NCBI RefSeq assembly: GCF_004362745.1
Contig: NZ_SNXY01000006.1
Coordinates: forward strand, 1,674,001 to 1,738,000
Source: Oharaeibacter diazotrophicus
GTDB taxonomy: Bacteria; Pseudomonadota; Alphaproteobacteria; Rhizobiales; Pleomorphomonadaceae
Length of the DNA stretch: 64,000 bases
Direction of reading: 5' to 3'
Position 1 is the first letter of the stretch. Every line of letters starts with the position of its first letter. Positions 48,535 to 57,740 of the stretch are shown here, in pieces. Under the pieces are notes generated by a model that saw nothing but the letters and a program-made list of their open reading frames with translations, was not told the origin of the DNA and searched no databases. The position numbers and the translations under genes were made by a program.

Positions 48535-51062
48535 TGCTCCGCTCCTTCCTGATCTACCTGCCGTCGGTCGCGCTGGCGCGCGGCGGCGCCTTCCTGGTCA
48601 CCTTCGCCGCCACCCACGCGCTGGCGCCGGCGGCCTTCGGCTATTTCGCGCTGGTGATGCTGATCGGCGAGTTCGCCGACCAGTCCGCCGCCAACTGGAT
48701 CCGCGTCGCCCTCGCCCGCTTCGGCGCCGGCGAGGCCGGCGTGTCGCGCGGCTTCGCCCTCGCGATGGCGCGCGTGCTCGCCGCCTGCGCCGTCGTGGCG
48801 GTCGCGGGCACCGCGGCGATCGCCGGCTGGCTCGCCCCCGAGCGGGCCGGCACGGTCGCCCTCGCCGCCGGCGCCTACGTCGGCGCCACCACGCTCACCC
48901 GCTTCGGCCTGACGCTGGTCCAGACTACCGGTGCCGCCGGCCGGGCGTCGCTGCTCGAGACGCTGCGCGCCCTCGCCGTGCTGGTCGGTTCGCTCGCCGG
49001 CTTCCGGCTCTCCGGCGAGTTCCTGCTGCCCTCGCTGCTCGCCAGCCTCGGCACCGCCGTCGTCGGCCTCGCCGCGCTCGCCGTCGGCCTCGCCGCCACC
49101 GACCCGCGGCTGCCGCGGAAGGTGCCGCTGCGCCGGGTCGCCGCCTACGCGGCCCCGCTGGTCGCCCTCACGGTCCTTTCTCAGGTGATCGCCGGCCTCG
49201 ACAAGGCGATGCTGAAGTCGCTCGGCGACGCCGCGAGCCTCGGCGTCTACGTCGCCGCCTTCACGGTCGGCCGCGCCGGCTTCGACATCCTCGGCACCGC
49301 CTTCAACCAGGGCGCCTTCGTCCGCCTCGCCGCGCTCTGGAACGCCGGCCGCCACCGCGAGGCCGAGGGCGAATTGCGCCGGCAGGTCGCGCTGCTCGCG
49401 GCGGTGTTCCTGCCGGCCGTCGGCACGCTGCTGTCGGCGCGCGACGCCGTCGCCCTCGCCCTGTTCCCGGACGCCTACCGCGACGCCTTCCACGACGTGA
49501 TCCCCTGGGTCGCCCTCGGCGCCGTCGCGCTCAACCTCAAGTATTTCGCCTTCGACGCCGTCTTCCACATGCACGAGCGCAACCTGCGCCAGCTGCCGGC
49601 CCTCGTCGCGGGTGCCGCCACGTCGGCGGCGATCGGCTGGGCCTTCGCCGGCGCCGATCCGGCCTGGACCGCCGCGCGGATGTTCGCCGGCGGCGCGCTC
49701 GCCGCGCTGGCGGTCACCGTGCTGCTGTCGCGCCGGCTGGCGCCGGTGGCCCTGCCGGGCCGCGCCATCGTCGTCGCCGCCGTGCTCGGCCTCGCCGTCG
49801 AGGCCGTCGGCATGGTGCTGCGCAACCACCTGTTCGACGACCTGCCCGCGCTCGCCGTCGTCGCGCTGATCGGCGCGGTCGGCGTCCTCGCCTGCGCCGC
49901 CTCGCTCGCCGTCGCCCTGCTCCTGGAAGCGCCCGACCGCCGCGGCGTCGCGCTCGCGCTCGTATCCACCGACCCCGACCGCATCACCGGCATCACCAGC
50001 TACGCCGCCGGTCTGTTCCCGGCGATCGCCGCCGCGGCGGGCCGGCCGGTCACGGTCTACACCAACGTCGACCCGGCGCTGCTGCCGGGGCTCGACGCCG
50101 CGCGCATCGTCCGCCTGCCCGGCAAGCCGCGCGGCCTGCCGTTCAAGCTCTACGAGCCGCTCGTCCACCAGGGCGCCGTGATCGCCGCCCGGCTCGCCGG
50201 CGCCCGCACCTATCTCTCCGCTACCCCCGTCGGCGCGCCGCTGCCGGTGATCGACCAGATCGTCACCATCCACGACTTCTACGACTTCGACCGCAGCCAG
50301 CGTCCGCTGCGCAGCGTGGTCTACGCGCTCCTGGCGTGGCGCTGGTCGGCGCTGGTCTCGCGCGCCGTCGTCTGCGTCTCCGACGCCACCCGCGAGGAGG
50401 CGCGCGCCCTGATGCCGGCCTTCGCCGGCCGCTGCACCGTGGTCAAGGAGGCCTCGAAGTTCCGCGACGACGACCGCGACCCGCCCGCCGGTCCGCCGGC
50501 CGACTTCCTGATGGTCGCCAACATCCAGCCGAACAAGAACGCCGAGGGCCTGCTCGACGCCCTCGCCCGCGCCGAGCGCCGGGGCGAACGTCCGGTGGTG
50601 CGCTGGATCGGCAGCGACCGCGGCGGCGCGATCGCCCGCTGGGCGGCCGCCAACCCGATGCCGGCCGGCTTCGTGGCCCTCGGCGCGCTCCCCGACGCCG
50701 AACTCCGGTCGGCGATCCGGGCCGCGGTGGCGCTGGTGGTGCCCTCGCGCAAGGAGGGCTTCTGCCTGCCGGTGCTGGAGGCGCAGGCCCTCGGCACGCC
50801 GGTGATCGCCGCCGACATCCCGATCCTGCGCGAGGTCGCCGGCGCCGGCGCGCTGTTCGTGCCGCTGGACGATCCCGACGCGCTCACCGCCGCCATGGCG
50901 CACCTCGCCGGCGATCCGGCGCTGCGCGACCGGCTGGCCCGGGCCGGCCGCGCCAACGCGCGCGGCTATTCCTGGTCGCGCGCCGCCGCCGAGACGCTCG
51001 CCCTCGTCGACGGTCTCGACCACGGCCGGCGCCACGGCCTCGTCGTCGCCGGCCGGGCCTGA
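48534..51062 (+). CDS. Flippase-glycosyltransferase fusion protein, 842 aa
   Basis: Residues about 1-470 form a polytopic membrane domain of the Wzx/oligosaccharide flippase kind (opening SFLIYLPSVALARGGAFLVTF, with twelve or so helices). Residues about 480-835 form a GT-B glycosyltransferase of family 4. That half has DPDRITGITSYAAGLFPAI, IHDFYDFDRSQRP, CVSDATREEA, NIQPNKNAEGLLDAL and the donor-site SRKEGFCLPVLEAQALGTPVIAADIP. The reading frame is continuous across the join. It is coupled to the preceding GT2 gene and probably handles an exported polysaccharide made by it. Confidence 0.88.
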   Translation: MLRSFLIYLPSVALARGGAFLVTFAATHALAPAAFGYFALVMLIGEFADQSAANWIRVALARFGAGEAGVSRGFALAMARVLAACAVVAVAGTAAIAGWLAPERAGTVALAAGAYVGATTLTRFGLTLVQTTGAAGRASLLETLRALAVLVGSLAGFRLSGEFLLPSLLASLGTAVVGLAALAVGLAATDPRLPRKVPLRRVAAYAAPLVALTVLSQVIAGLDKAMLKSLGDAASLGVYVAAFTVGRAGFDILGTAFNQGAFVRLAALWNAGRHREAEGELRRQVALLAAVFLPAVGTLLSARDAVALALFPDAYRDAFHDVIPWVALGAVALNLKYFAFDAVFHMHERNLRQLPALVAGAATSAAIGWAFAGADPAWTAARMFAGGALAALAVTVLLSRRLAPVALPGRAIVVAAVLGLAVEAVGMVLRNHLFDDLPALAVVALIGAVGVLACAASLAVALLLEAPDRRGVALALVSTDPDRITGITSYAAGLFPAIAAAAGRPVTVYTNVDPALLPGLDAARIVRLPGKPRGLPFKLYEPLVHQGAVIAARLAGARTYLSATPVGAPLPVIDQIVTIHDFYDFDRSQRPLRSVVYALLAWRWSALVSRAVVCVSDATREEARALMPAFAGRCTVVKEASKFRDDDRDPPAGPPADFLMVANIQPNKNAEGLLDALARAERRGERPVVRWIGSDRGGAIARWAAANPMPAGFVALGALPDAELRSAIRAAVALVVPSRKEGFCLPVLEAQALGTPVIAADIPILREVAGAGALFVPLDDPDALTAAMAHLAGDPALRDRLARAGRANARGYSWSRAAAETLALVDGLDHGRRHGLVVAGRA

Positions 51063-51173
51063 ACCGGCGCGGGCACTGGCATCAAACGTCGCAGCGACCG
51101 AAGACGGCCTTTACGAACCCGGGCCCGTCGTCCTTCAAGTGGGGTCGGCGGTCCGTCGCGGGGGCGGCGCGCC

Positions 51174-52472
51174 ATGCCTTCGGGAGGACGGGAGTTGATC
51201 GACGATCCGCGCGCGTTTCTGAGGAGCCTCTACGACGCCGCCGTCGCGGCCGCCGATCCGGCCCGCGTGATCGGCGCCCACCTGCCCCCCGTCGTCGCCG
51301 GCCGCACCGTGGTGGTCGGTGCCGGCAAGGCCTCGGCCGCGATGGCCGCGGCCTTCGAGGCGGCCTGGACCGCGGCCGGCCGCGGTCCGCTCGAGGGCCT
51401 CGTCGTCACCCGCTACGGCCACGCCCACCCCTGCGCGCACGTCGAGATCGTCGAGGCCGCCCATCCGGTGCCCGACGAGAAGGGCGCCGCCGCCGCCGGC
51501 CGCATCTTCGACCTCGTGAAGGACCTCGGGCCCGACGACCAGGTCGTGGCGCTGATCTCGGGCGGCGGGTCCTCGCTGTTGTCGCTGCCGCCGGACGCGG
51601 TCGGCCGCGAGGCCAAGCGCGCGGTCAACCGGGTGCTGCTCGCCTCCGGCGCCTCGATCCACGAGATGAACTGCGTGCGCAAGCACCTGTCGCTGATCAA
51701 GGGCGGCCGGCTCGCCCGCGCCGCCCATCCGGCGCGCGTCCACTCGCTGGTGCTGTCGGACATCCCCGGCGACGACCCCGCGCTGGTCGCCTCCGGCCCA
51801 ACCATTCCCGACGGCACCACCCGCGCCGACGCCCTCGCCATCGTCGAGCGCTACCGCATGGATCTGCAGGCCGAGGCGCTCGCCTTCTTGAACTCGGAGG
51901 CCGCCGACGCCCCGAAGCCCGACGATCCCGACTTTGCCGGCGACACCCACGTGGTGATCGCGGCCGCGCAGATGTCGCTCGACGCCGCCGCCGCGGCGGT
52001 GCGCGCCGCGGGCCTGCCCGCCCACGTGCTCTCCGATTCGATCGAGGGCGAATCGCGCGACGTCGGCGCGGTCCACGCCGCGCTCGTCCGCCAGATCGTC
52101 GCCCGCGGCCAGCCGTTCCAGCGCCCCTGCGTGGTGCTGTCGGGCGGCGAGACCACGGTGACGGTGCGCTCCAAGGGCGGCCACGGCGGCCGAAACGTCG
52201 AGTTCCTGCTGTCCTTCGCGATCGGAATCGCCGGCCTCTCCGGCGTCCACGGTCTCGCCGCCGACACCGACGGCATCGACGGAACGGAAGACAACGCCGG
52301 CGCCTTCTGCGATGGTACGACCGCGGACCGGCTCTTCGCCGGCGGCACCAACCCGAAGTCCTGGCTCGCCGCCAACGACGCCTACACGGCGTTCGCTTCG
52401 ATCGGCGACCTGTTGGTGACGGGGCCGACCCGCACCAACGTCAACGACTTCAGGGCCGTCCTGATTGAGTGA
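51174..52472 (+). CDS. Glycerate 2-kinase (MOFRL family), 432 aa
   Basis: It phosphorylates D-glycerate to 2-phosphoglycerate. The family signature parts are TVVVGAGKASAAMA, VALISGGGSSLLSLP, IHEMNCVRKHLSLIKGGRLA and the C-terminal MOFRL segment VLSGGETTVTV...GHGGRNVEFLL. It likely recycles glycerate from glycolate or tartronate routes and complements gph. The ATG at 51174 is listed; a TTG at 51195 with GGGAGGAC upstream is an attractive alternative and would remove seven residues. It overlaps the next gene by 8 bases. Confidence 0.9.
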   Translation: MPSGGRELIDDPRAFLRSLYDAAVAAADPARVIGAHLPPVVAGRTVVVGAGKASAAMAAAFEAAWTAAGRGPLEGLVVTRYGHAHPCAHVEIVEAAHPVPDEKGAAAAGRIFDLVKDLGPDDQVVALISGGGSSLLSLPPDAVGREAKRAVNRVLLASGASIHEMNCVRKHLSLIKGGRLARAAHPARVHSLVLSDIPGDDPALVASGPTIPDGTTRADALAIVERYRMDLQAEALAFLNSEAADAPKPDDPDFAGDTHVVIAAAQMSLDAAAAAVRAAGLPAHVLSDSIEGESRDVGAVHAALVRQIVARGQPFQRPCVVLSGGETTVTVRSKGGHGGRNVEFLLSFAIGIAGLSGVHGLAADTDGIDGTEDNAGAFCDGTTADRLFAGGTNPKSWLAANDAYTAFASIGDLLVTGPTRTNVNDFRAVLIE

Positions 52473-53208
52473 TACCGCCTCCCTCGTCGCCCGCCTGCCG
52501 CCTCCGGACCGCATCGCGCTCTTCCTCGACGTCGACGGCACGCTGATCGGCCCGACCGCGGCCGACCGTGCCCGCGGCATCCCGCGCCCGCGCCTCGACC
52601 TGCTCGCCCGCGTCCAGAAGGCGACCGCGGGCGCGACGGTGATCCTGACCGGCCGCTCGGTCGACGCGGTCGACGCCATGTTCGCGCCGCTGCACCTGCC
52701 TGTCGCCGGCCTGCAGGGCGCCGACCGCCGCTATCCCGGCGGCAAGCGGGTGATGCCGGTGCTGACGGCCGAGGAGCGCCGCATCTACGAGAAGATCGCC
52801 GAGGACGTCGCGCTCTACTTCCCGCACATCGAGATCGAGTGGAAGCCCGGCGGCATGGCGCTGGTGTTCGACCCGCGCGACCCCGCCGTCGGCCAGCTGA
52901 TCGCCCTCGCCGAGGACCGCGCCGACGGCGCCTTCAAGGTGATGCCGGGCCGCGTCGCCGTCGACATCGTCCCGCGCGACACCGACAAGGGCCGCGCACT
53001 GTCGCTTTTCATGGTCGACGGCGCCTGTGCCGGCCGCGTGCCCGTCCACATCGGCGACGACGTGCCCGACGAACCCGCCTTCGTCGCCGCCCGCAACCAC
53101 GGCGGCTTCGGCGTCAGCGTCGGCCGCCCCGCCCCTTGCGTCGACGCCCGCCTGCCCGACCACGAGGCCGTCTGGGCCGTCCTCTCCGCCTGGATCGCCG
53201 CCTACTGA
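52465..53208 (+). CDS. otsB: Trehalose-6-phosphate phosphatase, 247 aa
   Basis: It dephosphorylates trehalose 6-phosphate to trehalose, a compatible solute. The HAD nucleophile motif is IALFLDVDGTLIGPTA, motif II VILTGRSVDAVD, LQGADRRYPGG follows, then PRDTDKGRAL and the metal-binding VHIGDDVPDEPAF. The start is a TTG at 52465, overlapping the kinase gene by 8 bases. otsA is not seen in the window. Confidence 0.85.
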   Translation: MSDTASLVARLPPPDRIALFLDVDGTLIGPTAADRARGIPRPRLDLLARVQKATAGATVILTGRSVDAVDAMFAPLHLPVAGLQGADRRYPGGKRVMPVLTAEERRIYEKIAEDVALYFPHIEIEWKPGGMALVFDPRDPAVGQLIALAEDRADGAFKVMPGRVAVDIVPRDTDKGRALSLFMVDGACAGRVPVHIGDDVPDEPAFVAARNHGGFGVSVGRPAPCVDARLPDHEAVWAVLSAWIAAY

Positions 53209-53300
53209 CGACAACCGCGCACGCCGACGGCCTGCCGCTCCGGGACGCGCCGACGGATCGGCCGATGGTATGGCGGCGCACCGTCGGCTAGGATCTGAAC

Positions 53301-53648
53301 ATGAAACCCGAGACGGTGACACTGTGGCGTCCGGTCGGTCCGGCCGAACTCGAGCTCATCCGAGACGGCGGCATGCTGTCGTTCCCGCCGCGCCTGCCGG
53401 ATCAGCCGATATTCTATCCGGTCCTGTCGGAAGATTACGCCATCAGGATCGCGCGCGATTGGAACGTACCGCAGAGCGGCGCGGGTTTCGTGACGCGCTT
53501 CGAGGTGCGCCGCGACTTCCTCGACCGATACGACGTGCAGGAAGCCGGTGGCCGCGCATTGCGCGAATACTGGATACCGGCCGAAGAACTCGACGCGTTC
53601 AATGCAGCGATTGTCGGGCCCATCGAGGTGGTGAGGGAGTATCGTTGA
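53301..53648 (+). CDS. Conserved small protein (often labelled ADP-ribosylation/crystallin J1), 115 aa
   Basis: The sequence LWRPVGPAELELIRDGG at the start, FPPRLPDQPIFYPVLSEDYA in the middle and REYWIPAEELDAFNAAIVGPIEVV at the end matches a widely spread family of about 115 residues. Its database name refers to ADP-ribosylation and crystallin J1, but no catalytic motif supports that. Codon use is less GC-biased than in its neighbours, which hints at a more recent arrival. The function is unknown. Confidence 0.7.
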   Translation: MKPETVTLWRPVGPAELELIRDGGMLSFPPRLPDQPIFYPVLSEDYAIRIARDWNVPQSGAGFVTRFEVRRDFLDRYDVQEAGGRALREYWIPAEELDAFNAAIVGPIEVVREYR

Positions 53649-54083
53649 GGCTTCCGGCGAAGCCCGGTTCGGCTTCGTCGAGATCCGACATCACCCGACC
53701 GACTTCGAGCGGCCCGCGATCGCCTCGTTCGATGGCGGACGGCAGGCGTACGGGGGCCACCGCACGGCCGACGTTGCCAAGGCCGACCCTGCCGAACGTG
53801 CCGGGTGTCGCCTTCGGCGGACGCGAGGCGCGGGCCGGCATGCGGTCCCGGACAGACCTCTGGGCCTCGTCCCGCATAGGCCCTGCCTCCACGAGGCGCC
53901 GAACCTGTTCGAGTGCCGCATCGACAAGGTCGAGCGGCTGGGACCTGCCGCGCGACGACGACGAGCGGTCCGGGTACCTCTTCGCCGCGCTGGAACGCGC
54001 CGCGATCCGAATACCGCTACGCGAGAACGCCCCGGCATCATAACATCGTCCCCCACGTCGATGGAGCGGACGGGAGGCCGACC
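53649..54083. other. 435-base segment without a confident gene
   Basis: No full reading frame with a good start is evident. On the plus strand, several stretches look coding but in different frames: EARFGFVEIRHHPTDFE soon after 53650, and LPRDDDERSGYLFAALERAA up to a stop at 54041. This could be a decayed or frameshifted gene that followed the small conserved protein, or chance in GC-rich DNA. Confidence 0.35.
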
Positions 54084-55082
54084 GTGGACGGGCACGCGCT
54101 GACCCGCGCCAGCACGATCGGGCCGCTGGTCGACGTGATCGACCGCGACGGCGGCTCGGTCGCGCGCGTCTTCCGCGCCGCAGACCTGCCGGTCCGCCTC
54201 GTCGAGCGGCCCGAGATGCTGGTGCCGCTCGCCTTCCAGACCCGCCTCGTGGTCGCCGCCGCCCGCGAGATCGGCGACGACCTCCTGCCGGTCCGTCTCT
54301 CGGCCGCCGCCGGCACGGCCGGGCTCGGCGCCTACGCCGGACACGTCCTCGGCGCACCGACGCTCGGGGCGGCGATCGCGATCGGCAACGCCCTCGTCCA
54401 TCGCATCCTGCAATCCGCGACGGTGACGCGGCTCGAGCGCCGCGGCGCCACCGTGCGCTGGCTCTACCGGGTCGACGCCGCGCTCGACGCCGGCCGCGCC
54501 GAGAACGAGCTGCTGGCGGTCGGCTACATCCTCGCCATGCTGCGCCGCTTCGCCGGATCCGGCTGGACGCCGATCCGGGTCGAGCTTCCCGGCCCGCCGC
54601 CGCCCGCCCGCGCCGCGATCGAGCAGGGCTTCGCCGCCCCGCTCGCCGAGGGGCCGGACGCCGCCGTGGTGTTCCCGGCCGACCTCCTCGACGTCGCCGG
54701 CCCCGGCCCGGCCACTGACCCGGACGCCGCCGCGCTGCCCGCCCCGCACGACCTGCCGTCCCGCGTCCGCGCCATGGTCGATCTCGCCATGCTCGACGGC
54801 GCGCCCCGCCGCGAGCGCGTCGCGGCCTGGCTCGGGCTCTCCACCCGCACCATGCAGCGCCGCCTCGCCGACGACGGCCTCGCCTTCGCGGCCCTGCTCG
54901 CCGCGGTGCGCGCCGACCGCGCCGCCGATCTGCTCGGCCGCGGCGCCACGGTCGCCGACGTCGCCTTCGATCTCGGCTATTCCGACCCCGCCCATTTCGC
55001 GCGCGCCTTCCGCGCCTGGACCGGCCGGCCGCCGTCCTCGTTCAGGGCCGGGCGAAGGCCTCGTCGACCTGCCGGGCCATGA
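54084..55082 (+). CDS. AraC-family transcriptional regulator, 332 aa
   Basis: The N-terminal two thirds resembles the arabinose-binding/OruR-type sensor domain of AraC regulators (LVDVIDRDGGSVARVFRAA at the start). The C-terminal part (about residues 235-325) is the double helix-turn-helix. It has RVAAWLGLSTRTMQRRLADDG and then VADVAFDLGYSDPAHFARAFRAWTGRPPSSFR. The GTG at 54084 has GGGAGG at ideal spacing. Its 3' end overlaps the convergent DUF2380-like gene by 41 bases. The regulated genes are unknown; the nearby PQQ operon is one possibility. Confidence 0.88.
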   Translation: MDGHALTRASTIGPLVDVIDRDGGSVARVFRAADLPVRLVERPEMLVPLAFQTRLVVAAAREIGDDLLPVRLSAAAGTAGLGAYAGHVLGAPTLGAAIAIGNALVHRILQSATVTRLERRGATVRWLYRVDAALDAGRAENELLAVGYILAMLRRFAGSGWTPIRVELPGPPPPARAAIEQGFAAPLAEGPDAAVVFPADLLDVAGPGPATDPDAAALPAPHDLPSRVRAMVDLAMLDGAPRRERVAAWLGLSTRTMQRRLADDGLAFAALLAAVRADRAADLLGRGATVADVAFDLGYSDPAHFARAFRAWTGRPPSSFRAGRRPRRPAGP

Positions 55083-55617
55083 AATCGGCGGCGCGCGCGA
55101 AGGCGGCGTCGGTGTCGCCGCGGAAGGTGAACAGGCGGTCGATCAGCAGCCGGTCGGCGGAGAGGTCCACCGCCTGGATCTTCCCGATCTGCACCAGCGT
55201 GCTCATCTTGTGGATGCCGCCGTAGACGAGGATCCGTGCGCCCGCCGCCCGCGCCGCCGCGATCAGCGCCTCCGGCCGTGCCGTCGTCGCCGAACAGCCG
55301 CCGGCCGGACAGGCGATCCGCACCGTGCGATAGGGGCCCGTGCTGCCGAAGGCCGCGCCGAGCAGTTCGTCGAAACCGTCGACCCGTGCGGCGTGGGCGG
55401 CGGTGCGCTCGGCCGACTCGCCCGCGGTGTCGTCGTTGTCGAAGGCGGCGACCGCCACCGTCACCGCCGCCGGCGGCGTCGACGCACCGGCCGCCACGGC
55501 CCATCCGCCCGCGGCGAGCGCCGCCGCGACTATGCCGCACCGCAGCAAAAATCCCGCCCGTGCCGCTCCCGCCGCCCGTCCGGCCCGCGCACCGGTCTCG
55601 TCGCTCCCACGTCCCAT
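55042..55617 (-). CDS. DUF2380-like secreted protein, 191 aa
   Basis: A hydrophobic signal-like segment (about residues 20-45, FLLRCGIVAAALAAGGWAVA) is followed by VTVAVAAFDNDDTAGES. This is the usual opening of DUF2380 proteins, which predict a periplasmic quantity-sensing or assembly role in proteobacteria. YGGIHKMSTLVQIGKIQAVDL and the C-terminal helix AFARAADFMARQVDEAF are also present. The ATG at 55617 has AGGGAGGACGACG before it. It lies next to the PQQ operon on the opposite strand. Confidence 0.7.
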   Translation of the reverse strand: MGRGSDETGARAGRAAGAARAGFLLRCGIVAAALAAGGWAVAAGASTPPAAVTVAVAAFDNDDTAGESAERTAAHAARVDGFDELLGAAFGSTGPYRTVRIACPAGGCSATTARPEALIAAARAAGARILVYGGIHKMSTLVQIGKIQAVDLSADRLLIDRLFTFRGDTDAAFARAADFMARQVDEAFARP

Positions 55618-55901
55618 CGTCGTCCTCCCTGGTCGCCACGGCCTCCGCCGCGCCTCGGGAAGGGGAGCGCGGACCCGGCCGCCGCGCCTGCCATTTCGTG
55701 CCAAAGGGGCGGTTTTCGGCGCCGAGCCCGTCCGAGCCCGCGCTCGCCGCAGCCGGCTCGCCGGCGAAGATGAACGGATTTTAATCTTCCCTCTTCTGCC
55801 CTCGACCTGCGGCGATCCGTACCATTACGAGGATTTCATTTGCGGGTGCAGTGCAAAATGGAGAATTCTTCCCGGGTCAGCCTGACCTATGGGAGGTAAC
55901 G

Positions 55902-55979
55902 ATGGCCTGGACGACCCCGAAGTGCGAAGAGCTGTGCGTCGGCATGGAAATCAACATGTACTTCCCGCCGGAAGTCTGA
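55902..55979 (+). CDS. pqqA: PQQ precursor peptide PqqA, 25 aa
   Basis: This tiny peptide, starting MAWTTPKCEELCVG, carries the Glu16-x3-Tyr20 pair (EINMY) that PqqE crosslinks to start PQQ synthesis. The two residues then become the cofactor skeleton. GGGAGGTAACG gives a strong ribosome-binding site, fitting the need for many copies. The 284 bases upstream, partly AT-rich (CATTACGAGGATTTCATTTG), probably contain the operon promoter. Two cysteines (residues 8 and 12) are present. Confidence 0.96.
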   Translation: MAWTTPKCEELCVGMEINMYFPPEV

Positions 55980-56043
55980 TTTCCCCCGCGGTCGACCGGT
56001 CTCCGGTCGGCCGCACCCTTTGCGACGATGGCGGGACCAGACC

Positions 56044-56988
56044 ATGCGTGACCGGCCCGGGGCCGCGACGCGGCTTCGTGCTCTGATCCTCGGAGCGGCG
56101 GCCGGCGGCGGCTTTCCCCAGTGGAACTGCAACTGTCCGAACTGCGCCGGGCTCCGGCGCGGCGAACCCGGTCTCGAGGCCCGCACGCAGGCGTCGCTGG
56201 CGGTCACGGTCGACGGCAAGCGCTGGGCGCTCCTCAACGCCGCCCCCGAGATCACACAGCAGATCGCCGCCAATCCGGCGCTGCACCCGCGCGATCCCGC
56301 CGTGGTCGGCGGCCGGCACTCGCCGATCGCCACGGTGCTCGTCACCAACGCGGACATAGACGCCATCGCCGGCCTGCTCGGCCTGCGCGAGAAGCAGGCG
56401 TTCCGCCTCGTCGGCACCGCCGAGACCCTCGGCGTCATCGACGCCAACCCGATCTTCCGCGGTCTCGACCGCGACCTCGTCCGCTTCGAGCGGATCGCAC
56501 TCGGCGACACCTTCGAGCTGGTGCCCGGGGCGACGGCGCGGCTGTTCCCGGTGCCGGGCAAGATCCCGCTGTTCCTCGAGGGCGAGCGGGTCGTCACCGA
56601 CCTCGAGGGCGAGCAGACCGTCGGCGTCGAGATCGTCGGCCCGGCCGGCGAGCGCCTCGCCTACGTGCCGGGCTGCGCCCGGATGACGCCGGCGGTGGCG
56701 GACCGGCTCGCCGGTGCCGACGTCGTGTTCTTCGACGGCACCGTCTTCACCGACGACGAGATGATCCGCCTCGGCGTCGGCACCAAGACAGGCAAGCGGA
56801 TGGGTCACATGGCGATGAGCGGTCCGGACGGGACGCTCGAAGCCTTCCGGACGATCCCGGTGAAACGCCGGATCTTCGTCCACGTCAACAACACCAACCC
56901 CGCCCTCCGGGAGGGATCGCCCGAACGCCGGGCGGTGGCGGACGCGGGTTGGGAGATCGGCCGCGACGGGATGGAGGTCCCGCTATGA
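56044..56988 (+). CDS. pqqB: PQQ biosynthesis protein PqqB, 314 aa
   Basis: A metallo-beta-lactamase-fold protein that acts as a hydroxylase/oxygenase on the crosslinked diamino acid in current models. The N-terminal zinc-finger-like AAAGGGFPQWNCNCPNCAG is diagnostic, and LLNAAPEITQQI and MGHMAMSG are also found in PqqB proteins. The ATG at 56044 was chosen over an upstream TTG. It overlaps pqqC by 4 bases (ATGA). Confidence 0.95.
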   Translation: MRDRPGAATRLRALILGAAAGGGFPQWNCNCPNCAGLRRGEPGLEARTQASLAVTVDGKRWALLNAAPEITQQIAANPALHPRDPAVVGGRHSPIATVLVTNADIDAIAGLLGLREKQAFRLVGTAETLGVIDANPIFRGLDRDLVRFERIALGDTFELVPGATARLFPVPGKIPLFLEGERVVTDLEGEQTVGVEIVGPAGERLAYVPGCARMTPAVADRLAGADVVFFDGTVFTDDEMIRLGVGTKTGKRMGHMAMSGPDGTLEAFRTIPVKRRIFVHVNNTNPALREGSPERRAVADAGWEIGRDGMEVPL

Positions 56989-57740
56989 CCAAGCTCATGA
57001 CCCCCGACGAACTGGAAGCCGCCCTGCGCCGCATCGGCGCCGAGCGCTACCACAACCTGCACCCCTTCCACCGCAAGCTCCACGGCGGCGGCTGCACGAT
57101 CGACCAGGTCCGCGCCTGGGCGCTCAACCGCTACTGCTATCAGGCGATCATCCCGCAGAAGGATGCCGCGCTGATGGCGCGCTGCGAGGATCGCGAGCTC
57201 CGCCGCGAGTGGTTGCACCGCATCACCGACCACGACGGCCTCGACGGCAACGAGGGCGGCATCGAGCGCTGGCTGGTGCTGACCGACGGTCTCGGCTTCG
57301 ACCGCGACTACGTCGTCGGCCGCACCGGCGCCCTGCCGGCGACCCGCTTCGCCACCGAGGCCTACCTGCACTGGGTGACCGAGAAGTCGCTGCTCGAGGC
57401 GGTGGCGTCGTCGCTGACCGAGCTGTTCGCGCCCAAGCTGCACGAGGAACGCATCTCGGGCATGCTGGAGCACTACGACTTCATCGACGAGCGCGTGGTC
57501 GCCTATTTCCGCAAGCGCCTCGACCAGGCCCCCCGCGACGCCGCCTTCGCGCTCGACTACGTCCGCCGCAACGCCCGCACCATCGAGCAGCAGCAGGCGT
57601 CGCTCCGCGCGCTCACCTTCAAGACCGAGGTGCTCTGGGCCCAGCTCGACGCGCTCTGGCTCGCCTACGTCGAGGACATGCCCGCCCCCGGCGCCTGGCG
57701 CCCGGGCGAGGGCATGCGCGAGGTCGACGCCGCGGCGTAA
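56985..57740 (+). CDS. pqqC: Pyrroloquinoline-quinone synthase PqqC, 251 aa
   Basis: This cofactor-free oxidase performs the final ring closure and eight-electron oxidation to PQQ. The helical fold shows the family blocks RYHNLHPFHRKLHGGGCT, WALNRYCYQAIIPQKDAALM, RITDHDGLDGNEGGIERW and TEKSLLEAVASSLTELFAP. Length is normal. In several methylotrophs pqqC and pqqD are fused; here they are separate and divided by a 586-base repeat region. Confidence 0.96.
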   Translation: MTKLMTPDELEAALRRIGAERYHNLHPFHRKLHGGGCTIDQVRAWALNRYCYQAIIPQKDAALMARCEDRELRREWLHRITDHDGLDGNEGGIERWLVLTDGLGFDRDYVVGRTGALPATRFATEAYLHWVTEKSLLEAVASSLTELFAPKLHEERISGMLEHYDFIDERVVAYFRKRLDQAPRDAAFALDYVRRNARTIEQQQASLRALTFKTEVLWAQLDALWLAYVEDMPAPGAWRPGEGMREVDAAA

